A stretch of DNA of 64,000 nucleotides from Pseudomonas sp. Os17 (lineage in GTDB: Bacteria; Pseudomonadota; Gammaproteobacteria; Pseudomonadales; Pseudomonadaceae). The first letter of the stretch is position 1, and each line of letters starts with the position of its first letter. Under the pieces are notes generated by a model. That model saw nothing but the letters and a program-made list of their open reading frames with translations, ran no database searches and was not told where the DNA came from. The translations under genes and the position numbers were made by a program. The stretch is taken from NCBI RefSeq assembly GCF_001547895.1, contig NZ_AP014627.1:4591501-4655500 (forward strand), in the 5' to 3' direction. This document shows positions 39,732-47,800 of the stretch, piece by piece.

Positions 39732-40730
39732 TCAACGAATGGGCAAGGCCATGGGCCGGATCGGCGCGGCATCGGCGCCGCGCAGCTTGAGTGAAGCACC
39801 GATAAAGGCGAACTGGTACACCTTGTCCCGGGACAGGCCTTCCAGGTTGACCAGCTCCATGATCGGCGCGCCCTGCATGGCCAGCAGGTAGGTGTGCAGC
39901 GGCAGGTAATTGCCCTCGACCTCGGAGGGGAAGGTTTCAAAACTCAGGTTGTCGGCCCCCACCACCATGGCCCCGCCCTCTTCCACCAGGAACTTCGCCG
40001 CATCCAGGCTCAGCCCCGGCGGGTTGGCCATGTAGCGCTGGGCATTGTCGAAGTCGCGCATGCGCCCGGTGCGGATCAGCACCACATCGCCTTTTTCCAG
40101 GGCCACGTTCTGCCGGGCCAGGGCCTGCTGCAGATCGGCGCGGGTGACCCGGTAGCTGTCCGCCAATTGCTCCAGGCCCTTGGCCGCGGCGACGTCGATC
40201 AGCACCCCGCGGGCAATGATCGGCGGCAGTTTTTCCGCGCCGGTGACGTTCCAGCCGCGGTCCCCCAGGTGCTGGTCGGCGCGGTAGCCGTTCCAGATCT
40301 TGCCGTTGAGGCCGAAGTGGTTGAGGGCATCGATATGGGTGCCCATGTGGGCGTACATCGACACCGCCGAACCGCTGTAGCTGACGTGCTGGTTCATCGG
40401 TTCACCGACCTGCATCGGGTCGGCGATCACGTTGCCGTGGGGGGTGTGGGTCATCCACATCTGGTACGGCGGGTCGCCGGCGGCCTGCCAGCTGGGCATG
40501 CCGACGAAGTAGTCCACCGCCAGGTCATAGGCCTGCTCGCCACTGACCCGGGCCATGATCGCCGCCCGGGACTCGGGGGTGATCAGGTTCAGGCGACCGA
40601 TCTCGTCCCTGGGCCCCCAGGGGCTGATGCCCACCTCGGGCCGGGGCGCCGTGGCGGCGTTGCACAGGCCACTGAGCAGGGACAGGGCCAACACCCCGGA
40701 AACCATCTTCGACATTGCGCGATAAGCCAT
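39732..40730 (-). CDS. exported cyclase-family hydrolase (kynurenine formamidase-like)
   Basis: A 332-residue enzyme with a cleavable signal peptide ending CNAATA. The metal motif HMGTHIDALNHF (HxGTHxDxxxH) is that of the cyclase/arylformamidase superfamily, which opens or closes N-formyl amides and lactones. Periplasmic location is unusual for kynurenine formamidase, which is cytoplasmic. The start at 40730 has AGGAG seven bases upstream. It forms a probable operon with the RidA gene and is divergent from a LysR regulator. Confidence 0.85.
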   Translation of the reverse strand: MAYRAMSKMVSGVLALSLLSGLCNAATAPRPEVGISPWGPRDEIGRLNLITPESRAAIMARVSGEQAYDLAVDYFVGMPSWQAAGDPPYQMWMTHTPHGNVIADPMQVGEPMNQHVSYSGSAVSMYAHMGTHIDALNHFGLNGKIWNGYRADQHLGDRGWNVTGAEKLPPIIARGVLIDVAAAKGLEQLADSYRVTRADLQQALARQNVALEKGDVVLIRTGRMRDFDNAQRYMANPPGLSLDAAKFLVEEGGAMVVGADNLSFETFPSEVEGNYLPLHTYLLAMQGAPIMELVNLEGLSRDKVYQFAFIGASLKLRGADAAPIRPMALPIR

Positions 40731-40828
40731 GACAACACTCCTGTGAAATGAAGTGGCCATGGTATTGAGTGCTCGATCAGAGATAATCAGCGGTTTCGTG
40801 GATACATATTCAACCCAGGAGAAACAAT

Positions 40829-41719
40829 ATGGACGTGCTGATGGCCATGCGCACCTTTCGCCGGGTGGCGGAACGTTCCAGCTTCAGCCAGGCCGCCGCC
40901 GATCTCGGGCAGTCCACGGCGGCGGTGAGCAAACAGGTGCGCCAGCTGGAAGAACGCCTGGGCAGCCTGTTGATCCTGCGCACCACCCGGCGCATGAGCC
41001 TGTCGGAGGCCGGGCAGCGCTACTTCAGCGAATGCTGCCACCTGCTGGACGAGCTGGACGCCCTGGAGCGGGCCACCCAGGCCGGCCTGCACGAACCCGG
41101 CGGGCGCCTGCGGGTCAACGCGCCGCTGTCCTTCGGGCTCAAGGTGCTGTCGCCGATCCTGGTGGCCTTCATGCAGCGCTACCCGCAGTTGCAGGTGGAC
41201 CTGACCCTCAACGACCAGGTGCTGGACGTGGTGGGCGAAGGCTTCGACGTCTCGTTGCGGATTCGCCGGCAACTGGAGGATTCGTCACTGATCGCCCGCC
41301 ACCTGGGGCAAGTGGAACAGCTCATCTGCGCCGCGCCGGGCTATCTGCAAGAAGCCGGCACGCCGACGAGCATTGCCGACCTGCATCAGCATCGCTGCCT
41401 GGCCTACCGGCTGGCGGAACACCCGGGGCGCTGGCAACTGCAAGGCCCCGAAGGCCAGACCCGGCTGGAGCTGCCGGTGCATTTCTCCGCAGACAACAGC
41501 CTGCTGCTGGCCGACATGCTGGTGGCCGGCCTGGGCATCGGCGCGCTGCCCGGGTTCGTCGCCCAACCGTTGCTGGACAGCGGCCAGCTGCTGCGGGTGC
41601 TGCCGGAGCAGCACCTGTCCGAGCGTCATATCTATGCGCTGTACCCCAGCCAGCGCCACCTGTCGCAGAAGGTCCGGGTGTTCGTGGATTTTCTCGTGCA
41701 AGCGCTGCAGGCGCCCTGA
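40829..41719 (+). CDS. LysR family transcriptional regulator
   Basis: A 296-residue LysR regulator of the CrgA-like branch (MDVLMAMRTFRRVAERSSFS; the HTH includes LGQSTAAVSKQVRQLEERLG). The effector domain has the usual type-2 periplasmic-binding fold. It is divergent from the exported cyclase-ridA pair with 98 bases between, the classical arrangement for a LysR regulator and its target. Confidence 0.92.
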   Translation: MDVLMAMRTFRRVAERSSFSQAAADLGQSTAAVSKQVRQLEERLGSLLILRTTRRMSLSEAGQRYFSECCHLLDELDALERATQAGLHEPGGRLRVNAPLSFGLKVLSPILVAFMQRYPQLQVDLTLNDQVLDVVGEGFDVSLRIRRQLEDSSLIARHLGQVEQLICAAPGYLQEAGTPTSIADLHQHRCLAYRLAEHPGRWQLQGPEGQTRLELPVHFSADNSLLLADMLVAGLGIGALPGFVAQPLLDSGQLLRVLPEQHLSERHIYALYPSQRHLSQKVRVFVDFLVQALQAP

Positions 41720-41722
41720 ACC

Positions 41723-42193
41723 TCAGCCGGACGTGGGCACGTCCAGGCCGACCTTGACCCGGTTCATCGCCACCAGGGTCTTGAAGCGCTTGACGTTGGC
41801 GTTGTCGAAGAACAGTTCGCGGGTCAGCTGGGTGTACTGGGCCATGTTGCGGACGCAGAAAATCAGCACGAAGTCGCACTCGCCGGCCACGTAGTAGCAC
41901 TGCTGGACCTGGGGGCAGGCCTGGAAACTACGCTTGAGCGCGTCGATCTGGTCGATGCGCTCACTCTCCACTTCCACCTCGACGATGATGCTCAGCTCGT
42001 GCCCCAGGGCATCGGGGGCCACGATGGCGCTGTAGCGCTCGATCACACCCTCGTCGCTGAGGCGCTTGAGCCGCCGGTTGACCGCGGCGGTGGACAGGTT
42101 GACCCGCAGCCCGAGCTCGCTTTGCGCGGTGCTGGCGTCACGCTGCAGCTCGGCGAGCAACTTCAGGTCATAGGCGTCGAGACTGGCATTCAT
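41723..42193 (-). CDS. Lrp/AsnC family transcriptional regulator
   Basis: A 156-residue regulator: N-terminal HTH (SELGLRVNLSTAAVNRRLKR) and a C-terminal RAM/AsnC ligand-binding domain (CPQVQQCYYVAGECDFVLIF). Ligands are usually amino acids. It is divergent from an MFS transporter gene (232 bases), which may be its target, and its stop lies three bases from the LysR gene's end. Confidence 0.92.
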   Translation of the reverse strand: MNASLDAYDLKLLAELQRDASTAQSELGLRVNLSTAAVNRRLKRLSDEGVIERYSAIVAPDALGHELSIIVEVEVESERIDQIDALKRSFQACPQVQQCYYVAGECDFVLIFCVRNMAQYTQLTRELFFDNANVKRFKTLVAMNRVKVGLDVPTSG

Positions 42194-42425
42194 GGGCAGG
42201 AAAACTCCGGGGGCGGACGGCACGCGCTGCAATGTTTTTGTGCAAAGCGGCCGATTATGCGAAACAACGCGCCGGCTTGCGCACTATTATTTCCGGCCCT
42301 GGCGCAGCGCCGTGGCGATTACTGCAACCTTCACTGGCTGGATTTGTCACAATCCCCGACCCGGCCGCCATCACGCCATGGGGGCATCAGGTGGCCGGCA
42401 GCGAGTTTCATCGCCAAGGATTTTT

Positions 42426-43577
42426 ATGACTGCCAGCAACACCCACATGCAGGCCACCCCCGGCCGCCTCGAACAGATGTCCACCCGCATCGCCTTTTTC
42501 ATCGCCGGTTTCGGCATCGCCGCCTGGGCTCCGCTGGTGCCCTACGCCAAGGCCCGGGCCGGGCTCGACGAAGCCACCCTGGGCCTGCTGCTGTTGTGCC
42601 TGGGGGTGGGTTCGATCCTGGCGATGCCGATTGCCGGGGCCCTGGCCGGGCGCTTCGGCTGCCGCCGGGTGATGGCCGGTGGCACCTTGCTGATCTGCCT
42701 GGCCTTGCCGCTGCTGGCGACCCTGAGCTCGATCCCGCTGCTGATGGCGGCGCTGTTCATGTTCGGCGCGGGCCTGGGTGGCGTGGATTCCACGGTCAAC
42801 CTGCAAGCGGTGATCGTCGAACGGGCCAGCGGCAAGACCATGATGTCGGGCTTTCACGGGCTGTTCAGCCTGGGCGGGATCGTCGGTGCTGCGGGGGTCA
42901 GCGCCTTGCTCGGCCTCGGCCTGTCACCGCTGGGCGCGACCCTGGTGGTGATCGTCCTGACGCTGCTGGCGCTGCTCAAGGCCGCGCCGCACATGCTGCC
43001 CTACGGCAGCCAGAGCTCTGGCCCGGCCTTTGCCGTGCCCCATGGCGTGGTGCTGTTCATCGGCTGCCTGTGCTTCGTGGTGTTCCTCGCCGAGGGCGCG
43101 GTGCTGGACTGGAGCGCCGTGTTTCTCACCGCCGAGCGCGACCTGGATGCAGCCTACGCCGGCCTGGGTTACGCCGCCTTTGCCCTGACCATGACCCTGG
43201 GCCGCCTGACCGGCGATGCCATCGTCCATCGCCTGGGCGCGCGCCGGGTGATCATCATCGGCGGCAGCACCGCCGCCGCCGGCCTGCTGCTGGCGACCCT
43301 GGCCCCGGCCTGGGAGGCGGCGCTGGTGGGCTATGCCCTGGTGGGCGCGGGTTGCTCGAACATCGTGCCGGTGCTCTACAGCGCCGTGGGCAAACAGCAG
43401 GTCATGCCGGAAAGCATCGCCGTACCGGCCATCACCACCCTGGGCTATGCCGGCATCCTTGCCGGCCCCGCGGTGATCGGCTTCATCGCCCACGGCAGCA
43501 GCCTGAGCGCGGCCTTCGGCCTGATCGCCGTGCTGCTGCTGGCAGTGGCCGCCAGCGGCAGAATACTCAAGCTGTAA
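42426..43577 (+). CDS. MFS transporter, YbjJ-like
   Basis: A 383-residue, 12-helix MFS protein of the YbjJ/FucP-like branch (STRIAFFIAGFGIAAWAPLV; EGAVLDWSAVFL in the middle, a typical YbjJ motif). Substrate unknown. AAGGATTTTT precedes ATG 42426. It is divergent from an Lrp-type regulator and followed immediately by a heptamer tandem repeat. Confidence 0.86.
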   Translation: MTASNTHMQATPGRLEQMSTRIAFFIAGFGIAAWAPLVPYAKARAGLDEATLGLLLLCLGVGSILAMPIAGALAGRFGCRRVMAGGTLLICLALPLLATLSSIPLLMAALFMFGAGLGGVDSTVNLQAVIVERASGKTMMSGFHGLFSLGGIVGAAGVSALLGLGLSPLGATLVVIVLTLLALLKAAPHMLPYGSQSSGPAFAVPHGVVLFIGCLCFVVFLAEGAVLDWSAVFLTAERDLDAAYAGLGYAAFALTMTLGRLTGDAIVHRLGARRVIIIGGSTAAAGLLLATLAPAWEAALVGYALVGAGCSNIVPVLYSAVGKQQVMPESIAVPAITTLGYAGILAGPAVIGFIAHGSSLSAAFGLIAVLLLAVAASGRILKL

Positions 43578-43580
43578 GCG

Positions 43581-43643
43581 CCAAGCTCCAAGCTCCAAGC
43601 TCCAAGCTTGCGGCTTGCGGCTTGCGGCTTGCGGCTTGCAGCT
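43581..43643. repeat. heptamer tandem repeat array
   Basis: Nine in-phase 7-base units: four CCAAGCT, four TGCGGCT and one TGCAGCT, starting three bases after the MFS stop codon. A shorter array with the same units lies at 44667-44701 in the same orientation. Confidence 0.95.
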
Positions 43644-43920
43644 AAGTCTTTGGCTTTTGATCTTGCTGCCCCTTCAGGAGGCCGAGTGCAGGCATTGCGC
43701 AGGGGGCAGCTCGGCAGGGATGCCGAGCTAGCCGCCCCAGGCCATGGATGGCCTGTGGCGGCGTGCCCCCGGAGCAATGCCGGAACGAGGGAACGCCGAG
43801 CCTTAGCGAGGCGCCGGATGCAGGGGCAGAGACGTTTTGCTTACTTTTGCGTCCGTCAAAAGTGAGTCGCTGTAAAAGCGAAACCGCCAGTGGCCGCAGC
43901 CGCAGCAACGGATATGTACC
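43644..43920. repeat. non-coding block with strong hairpins, probable dispersed repeat
   Basis: No credible gene. Three hairpins stand out: CTCGGCA-GGGA-TGCCGAG (43710-43727); GCCGCCCCAGGCCAT/ATGGCCTGTGGCGGC with a two-base loop (43731-43762, one mismatch); and ACTTTTG-CGTCCGT-CAAAAGT (43843-43863). From memory, sequences of this type recur between genes in Pseudomonas, but no second copy is present in this window. Confidence 0.6.
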
Positions 43921-43923
43921 CCA

Positions 43924-44313
43924 TCAACAACCGCCCTCTACTCCAAGGCCAACAGCATCCCTCGGAGCGCCATCAAGCAACGCCTCCACCACCGCCCGCG
44001 CCATCTCCACCGAATGCACCATGGACCAGATCAACCCAGTCTCCAGGCCACTGCCCTGCCGGGTGATTTCATCACTGACCTCCTCGGCGCATTTGAGCAG
44101 CAACGCCACATGCACCAGCGCCTCCTCGACGCCCACGCCCGGGCGCACGCTGAACAGCGAGTCGGGAGCAACGGCCTGGGCCGTGGTCTTGAACTGGAAC
44201 ATCGCCAGGTCCAATGGATGCCGGGCCAGCGCTTCACGCACGGAAGCATTGGCGGCCTTGAGCTGGGGATCGCGATAGGAAGAAGTAGGTGGATCGGGAA
44301 CGATCTTTTTCAT
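43924..44313 (-). CDS. DUF6124-like small protein
   Basis: A 129-residue soluble protein beginning MKKIVPDPPTSSYRDP and containing FSVRPGVGVEEALVHVALLL, the layout of a small Pseudomonas-specific family (DUF6124, related to DUF3077) with unknown function. It is helical in its second half. The start at 44313 has GGAG seven bases upstream; that GGAG is part of a hairpin (see the leader entry). It lies inside the block bounded by two heptamer arrays. Confidence 0.75.
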   Translation of the reverse strand: MKKIVPDPPTSSYRDPQLKAANASVREALARHPLDLAMFQFKTTAQAVAPDSLFSVRPGVGVEEALVHVALLLKCAEEVSDEITRQGSGLETGLIWSMVHSVEMARAVVEALLDGAPRDAVGLGVEGGC

Positions 44314-44320
44314 GGTCAAA

Positions 44321-44500
44321 CTCCTAGCTAAGAATAGGAGCCGACACCGTTCGCTTGCACACGAATAAGGGTGGCAGCCGTACGCGGGTGTGCAAGACCG
44401 AGTTTGCTAGGACACCCGGCAGATCCGAAGATCTCCCGCGCACGGCCGCCATGACACAGCGGACATGAAAAACGCCCAAGCATGACTGAGCGTTTCTACG
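44321..44500 (-). promoter_or_regulatory. candidate structured mRNA leader of the DUF6124-like gene
   Basis: Three dyads lie just upstream of the gene. CTCCTA-GCTAAGAA-TAGGAG (44321-44340) would pair the ribosome site GGAG with an upstream anti-sequence. CTTGCACAC (44354-44362) pairs perfectly with GTGTGCAAG (44388-44396). AAACGC/GCGTTT (44470-44475 with 44490-44495) caps the region. The order suggests a translational switch. Together with the rest of the 518-base gap (44314-44831) no other gene is evident. Confidence 0.55.
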
Positions 44501-44666
44501 CCTTAGCAAAATTCGGACTTGCACATCCGAGCCATCGATTTGGCGATGGCCCAGGCACCCTAGCCCGCCCACCAGGCGCATTCAAGCGGCCCGCAGTTTC
44601 TCGGATTTGCCTTACAAAAGAAAGCGACCAAACCCCGTTCCAACGACCTTCAAGCCCGCCTCCACT

Positions 44667-44701
44667 CCAAGCTCCAAGCTCCAAGCTTGCAGCTTGCGGC
44701 T
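44667..44701. repeat. short heptamer tandem repeat array
   Basis: Five in-phase units: three CCAAGCT, one TGCAGCT and one TGCGGCT, followed by AAG as in the array at 43581-43643. Confidence 0.93.
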
Positions 44702-44831
44702 AAGCCCTCCAAAGCTGAGTTGCCAGACACCGTGGAACACCGGGTGATCGAACATCGCTAGCCGCCCGGGCATTTATCTGCAACGCCAAGTCTGGAATCA
44801 TGGCCCCCCGCCTCAACAGGAGTGAGCACCG

Positions 44832-45275
44832 ATGCCGCATTTCTCCCGCGCCCCCCTTCTCGGCCTGCTGCTGGCCAGCCTTGCGGCCCAGGCCGCGCCG
44901 AAGCAGGACCAGGAGCCGCACGTCTACTACAGCATGGTGCCCGGCCAGTTCATGCTGATCGGCAAGGAGCCGGACGGCGGCCCGACCTACTCCGGCACCG
45001 CGGTGATCCGCTATGAAAACCAGGCCCTGACCCTGGTCAAGACCATCAACGGCAAGACCACCACCGCCATCGGCAAGGTGGAGCGGGCCACCATGGCCGA
45101 GGCCGATGTGTTGCGCTTCAGCGAGCCCGGGCACAGCGCCACCTGCCTGGTCCGTGGCGACCTGGACAACTACTCGCGCTTGAGCTGCTACTGGACCCGG
45201 GATGGCGTGGACCACAAGGAACCTGGGCTGGAGGCCTATTTCCCCACCGAAACCTGGCCCGGCCACCAGGACTGA
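44832..45275 (+). CDS. exported hypothetical protein
   Basis: A 147-residue protein with a cleavable signal peptide (LLASLAAQA-APKQ). The mature part is beta-rich (GTAVIRYENQALTLVKTING) with two cysteines (about 104 and 119) that may form a disulfide. No family recognised; a periplasmic location is the only firm inference. It stands alone. Confidence 0.75.
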   Translation: MPHFSRAPLLGLLLASLAAQAAPKQDQEPHVYYSMVPGQFMLIGKEPDGGPTYSGTAVIRYENQALTLVKTINGKTTTAIGKVERATMAEADVLRFSEPGHSATCLVRGDLDNYSRLSCYWTRDGVDHKEPGLEAYFPTETWPGHQD

Positions 45276-45332
45276 AACCTGCCACCGGCCATACCCGCGC
45301 TCCGGTGCTCAACCCTTTATCGAGCCCACGCC

Positions 45333-45779
45333 ATGATCCAACTCGTCGAGTACAGCAACACCCAGCACCGCCAGCCGGTGATCGAACTGTGGGAGCGTGT
45401 CTTCGGTTACGACACCGCCCACAACGCCCCGGAGCTGGCCATCGACCGCAAGCTCGCCGTGGATGACGGGCTGTTCTTCGTCGCCCTGGCCGAAGCTCAG
45501 GTCATCGGCACTTTAATGGCCGGCTACGACGGCCACCGTGGCTGGCTGTACTCCCTGGCGGTGGACCCGCAACAGCGCCGGCTCGGCACCGGCCGGGCCC
45601 TGGTGCGCCATGGCGAGCAGGCCCTGGGCGCCCGCGGCTGCCTGAAGATCAACCTGCAGATCCTCAGCAGCAACGCCGCGGTGCAGGGCTTCTACCAGGC
45701 CCTGGGGTATCAGGTTGAACCCCGGGTCAGCATGGGCAAGGTGATCACCGCCAACGTCCCCGAGCACCTGCGCGGCTGA
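45333..45779 (+). CDS. GNAT family N-acetyltransferase
   Basis: A 148-residue acetyltransferase of the YpeA/RimI-like kind. The acetyl-CoA loop is LAVDPQQRRLGTGRALVRHG (Q/RxxGxG/A), followed by NLQILSSNAAVQGFYQALGY, the usual motif B. Substrate unknown. Confidence 0.9.
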   Translation: MIQLVEYSNTQHRQPVIELWERVFGYDTAHNAPELAIDRKLAVDDGLFFVALAEAQVIGTLMAGYDGHRGWLYSLAVDPQQRRLGTGRALVRHGEQALGARGCLKINLQILSSNAAVQGFYQALGYQVEPRVSMGKVITANVPEHLRG

Positions 45780-45796
45780 CGGCAGCCGCGCCGCCC

Positions 45797-46213
45797 TCAC
45801 CAGTTGTTCAGGTTGCTGCGCGGTGGCGCCAGCAGTTGCTGGGCCAGGCTGATGGCCGCCAGCGGCGAGGCGCTGTGCAGCAGTGGGTAGCCCCAGAACT
45901 TTTCATAGTTCCTGGCAAAAGCCTCGACGCCGGCCTGGGCTTCCGGCTGCGGGGCGATGACGATCATCGCCTTGATCCAGCGGCGGATCGCCGCCTTGTT
46001 GCGCTTCATCCACAGCGAACCCTGCTTGAGCAATGCCTTGTTCTGCTGGCTGTTGCGCTGCTCGGGCTCAGGCAGCACATCGCTCATCAGGACAAAGGCC
46101 TGAGCACGCTGCATCAATGCCTCCAACTGCTGGAAAGGGTCGACTCCGGGCTGCCCTGCGTCCTCGGCCCGACGCATCCAGACCAGGGGAAAATGCTGAT
46201 GATCGAAGTACAT
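45797..46213 (-). CDS. hypothetical protein with possible iron-dependent promoter
   Basis: A 138-residue soluble protein beginning MYFDHQHFPLVWMRRAEDAG, rich in Gln and basic residues (KQGSLWMKRNKAAIRRWIK). No known domain recognised; the opening resembles short STAS-like or phage-type proteins only vaguely. A Fur-box-like sequence lies 20-40 bases upstream, suggesting iron control. Codon use is typical of the chromosome. Confidence 0.7.
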   Translation of the reverse strand: MYFDHQHFPLVWMRRAEDAGQPGVDPFQQLEALMQRAQAFVLMSDVLPEPEQRNSQQNKALLKQGSLWMKRNKAAIRRWIKAMIVIAPQPEAQAGVEAFARNYEKFWGYPLLHSASPLAAISLAQQLLAPPRSNLNNW

Positions 46214-46233
46214 GGGAACACCTCAAGAAGTTG

Positions 46234-46255
46234 ACAAACAAGAATGCTTATCATC
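46234..46255 (-). promoter_or_regulatory. candidate Fur box
   Basis: On the minus strand the sequence reads GATGATAAGCATTCTTGTTT; GATAAgCATTcTt matches two of the three hexamers of the Fur consensus (GATAATGATAATCATTATC). It lies directly upstream of the hypothetical gene ending at 46213. Confidence 0.4.
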
Positions 46256-46402
46256 TTCCCCGGAACCACTGTCCGCATCAGCCGAGATCGACAAGTTATT
46301 GATCAATCCGGCCAGATATCGCCACTGCCACAGGCGGCGCACGGGTTGGGCGGCACGCCGACCGGCCACAGCGATCGTGAGTTTGACCGGACAGCGCCAG
46401 GC

Positions 46403-46450
46403 AAGGCCCTGCGGGTCTTTTCGCAGCCTCGCGGGCTCGGCAGCGGCTAC
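46403..46450. repeat. REP unit
   Basis: AAGGCCCTGCGGGTCTT hairpin followed by CGCAGCCTCGCGGGCTCGGC and AGCGGCTAC, same family as 20734-20825. It abuts the 3' end of the AraC-type gene. Confidence 0.85.
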
Positions 46451-47253
46451 AGGGCGTCGTTTTCCAGCGCCTGGCGGCGCTCGGCAAAGAAACGCCCCGG
46501 TGGCTGGCCCACGGCTTTCTTGAACATGCGGATAAAGGCGCTGGCGCTGTCATAGCCCAGGGTCAGCGCCACACGCTCCACCGAGTCGCCCCGGCCCAAT
46601 TGCCTGAGCCCCAGGAGGATATGCAACTGACGCTGCCAGCGACCGAAACTCAGGCCGGTCTCGGCCACGATCAAGCGGCTCAGGCTGCGTTCGCTGAGGC
46701 CGATCTGCTCGCCCCATTGCCCAAGGCTCAGGCGCCGCTGCGGCTGTTCAAGGATCTGCTGAGCCAGGCGCCGCAGTTGTGCGTGCCGGGGCATGGGCAG
46801 GTGGATCTGCTCCCGGGGCGCGACCGCCAGTTCATCCAGGGTCACGGCGACCAAGCGCCCGGCGGCGCCGTCCTGGTCATACAGGAACGGCAGCTGCGCA
46901 CAGCGCCTGAGCAGCTCCTGCAACAACGGCGACATCACCAGGGTGCAGCAGGCCTGAGGCAGCGCACGGGCGTGCTCGGGCTCGACCAGCAGGCAGTAGC
47001 CCTGGGCGTTCTGCAGCCCCTGGACCCGATGCTCGATCGCGCTGGGAATCCATACCGCGCACTGCGGCGGCGCCAGCCACAGGCCCTCGGCGCTCTCGCA
47101 GCTGAGCACGCCGCCCGCGGGAAACAGCAACTGGGCCTTGCGATGGCTGTGCCACGGCCGCTCCCAGCGCTCTTCTTGCATCGAGATGCGCAGGGCGCAC
47201 ACCGGACGCGCAATCGCATCCGGGTCCTGGTCCTGGTGTTTCAAGACGGGCAT
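46447..47253 (-). CDS. AraC family transcriptional regulator with cupin sensor
   Basis: A 268-residue regulator: N-terminal AraC-binding cupin (HSHRKAQLLFPAGGVLSCES) and C-terminal double HTH (LSLGQWGEQIGLSERSLSRL; VERVALTLGYDSASAFIRMF). It belongs to the YdeC/NimR-like group that controls neighbouring efflux genes. The ATG at 47253 follows GGAGGAAGG. Its target is not obvious, as no transporter is divergent from it. Confidence 0.9.
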   Translation of the reverse strand: MPVLKHQDQDPDAIARPVCALRISMQEERWERPWHSHRKAQLLFPAGGVLSCESAEGLWLAPPQCAVWIPSAIEHRVQGLQNAQGYCLLVEPEHARALPQACCTLVMSPLLQELLRRCAQLPFLYDQDGAAGRLVAVTLDELAVAPREQIHLPMPRHAQLRRLAQQILEQPQRRLSLGQWGEQIGLSERSLSRLIVAETGLSFGRWQRQLHILLGLRQLGRGDSVERVALTLGYDSASAFIRMFKKAVGQPPGRFFAERRQALENDAL

Positions 47254-47389
47254 CCACCTTCCTCCGCGCTCCCGGGGCATTTCCGCCATCGGCGCGACGC
47301 CGGTGCCTGCCCTGCAAGGTCGAGGATTGTGCCGGGCCCATGGGGCTTAGCCAAGCACCCCGGATGACGCCGGCGTGCGGCCCGGGGCC

Positions 47390-47506
47390 CTAGCGGTAGT
47401 AGCCATAGCGGTAGCAGCAGCCGTGGTAGTGCCCGGGGTAAACCACGCAGCCCCCCAAAGACAGCATCGTGGCCATGACAATCAGCAGCGCAATACGACG
47501 GGACAT
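47390..47506 (-). CDS. 38-residue lipoprotein
   Basis: A very small gene: MSRRIALLIVMATMLSLGGC as lipoprotein signal with lipobox LGGC (Cys20), then an 18-residue mature peptide rich in Tyr, His and Cys (VVYPGHYHGCCYRYGYYR). GAGG sits eight bases before the ATG. Tyr/His-rich micro-lipoproteins of this sort are common and overlooked in pseudomonads; metal binding is possible from the His and Cys content (inference). It is upstream of the AraC-type gene on the same strand. Confidence 0.75.
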   Translation of the reverse strand: MSRRIALLIVMATMLSLGGCVVYPGHYHGCCYRYGYYR

Positions 47507-47542
47507 GGTGCATTCCTCAAGGGTTCAGTGGTGCAACCGCTC

Positions 47543-47573
47543 TGCGGCGCCGGCGAACCTTGCCGGCGCCGCA
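47543..47573. terminator. strong hairpin between two small genes
   Basis: Perfect 12-base stem TGCGGCGCCGGC-GAACCTT-GCCGGCGCCGCA. No T-run follows on either side, so it may be a transcript stabiliser rather than a true terminator. Confidence 0.5.
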
Positions 47574-47578
47574 CAGGG

Positions 47579-47713
47579 TTACCGATTGAACGGCGCGCCC
47601 TGGCAACTTCCGTCGCCGCCACCGCCGAAAAATTTGCATGCGCCGCAGCCCGCCCCGTGCCAGCCCCCAGGCCCGCTCGCTGAACCGCGGTTGAACCGGG
47701 CCCGGATAAACAT
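47579..47713 (-). CDS. candidate 44-residue Gly/Cys-rich peptide
   Basis: An ATG at 47713 preceded by GGGAAGTGA opens a 44-codon frame ending in the unusual segment GCGACKFFGGGGDGSCQGAP. The Cys/Gly composition looks like a real small-protein C-terminus rather than chance. It ends before the hairpin at 47543-47573 and the 38-residue lipoprotein gene. There is no signal peptide. Alternative: a shadow frame of GC-rich DNA. Confidence 0.35.
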   Translation of the reverse strand: MFIRARFNRGSASGPGGWHGAGCGACKFFGGGGDGSCQGAPFNR

Positions 47714-47800
47714 TCACTTCCCTGCGACGGATTCCTCGGCCATCTATCGTTGAATCCATCAGCTGCGTTCAACAGCGAACGCAGGCCTGAAGGAGCCATC

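Noticed and set aside
43581..43643. Heptamer array as a CRISPR array
   Set aside because: Units are seven bases with no spacers and no cas genes nearby.
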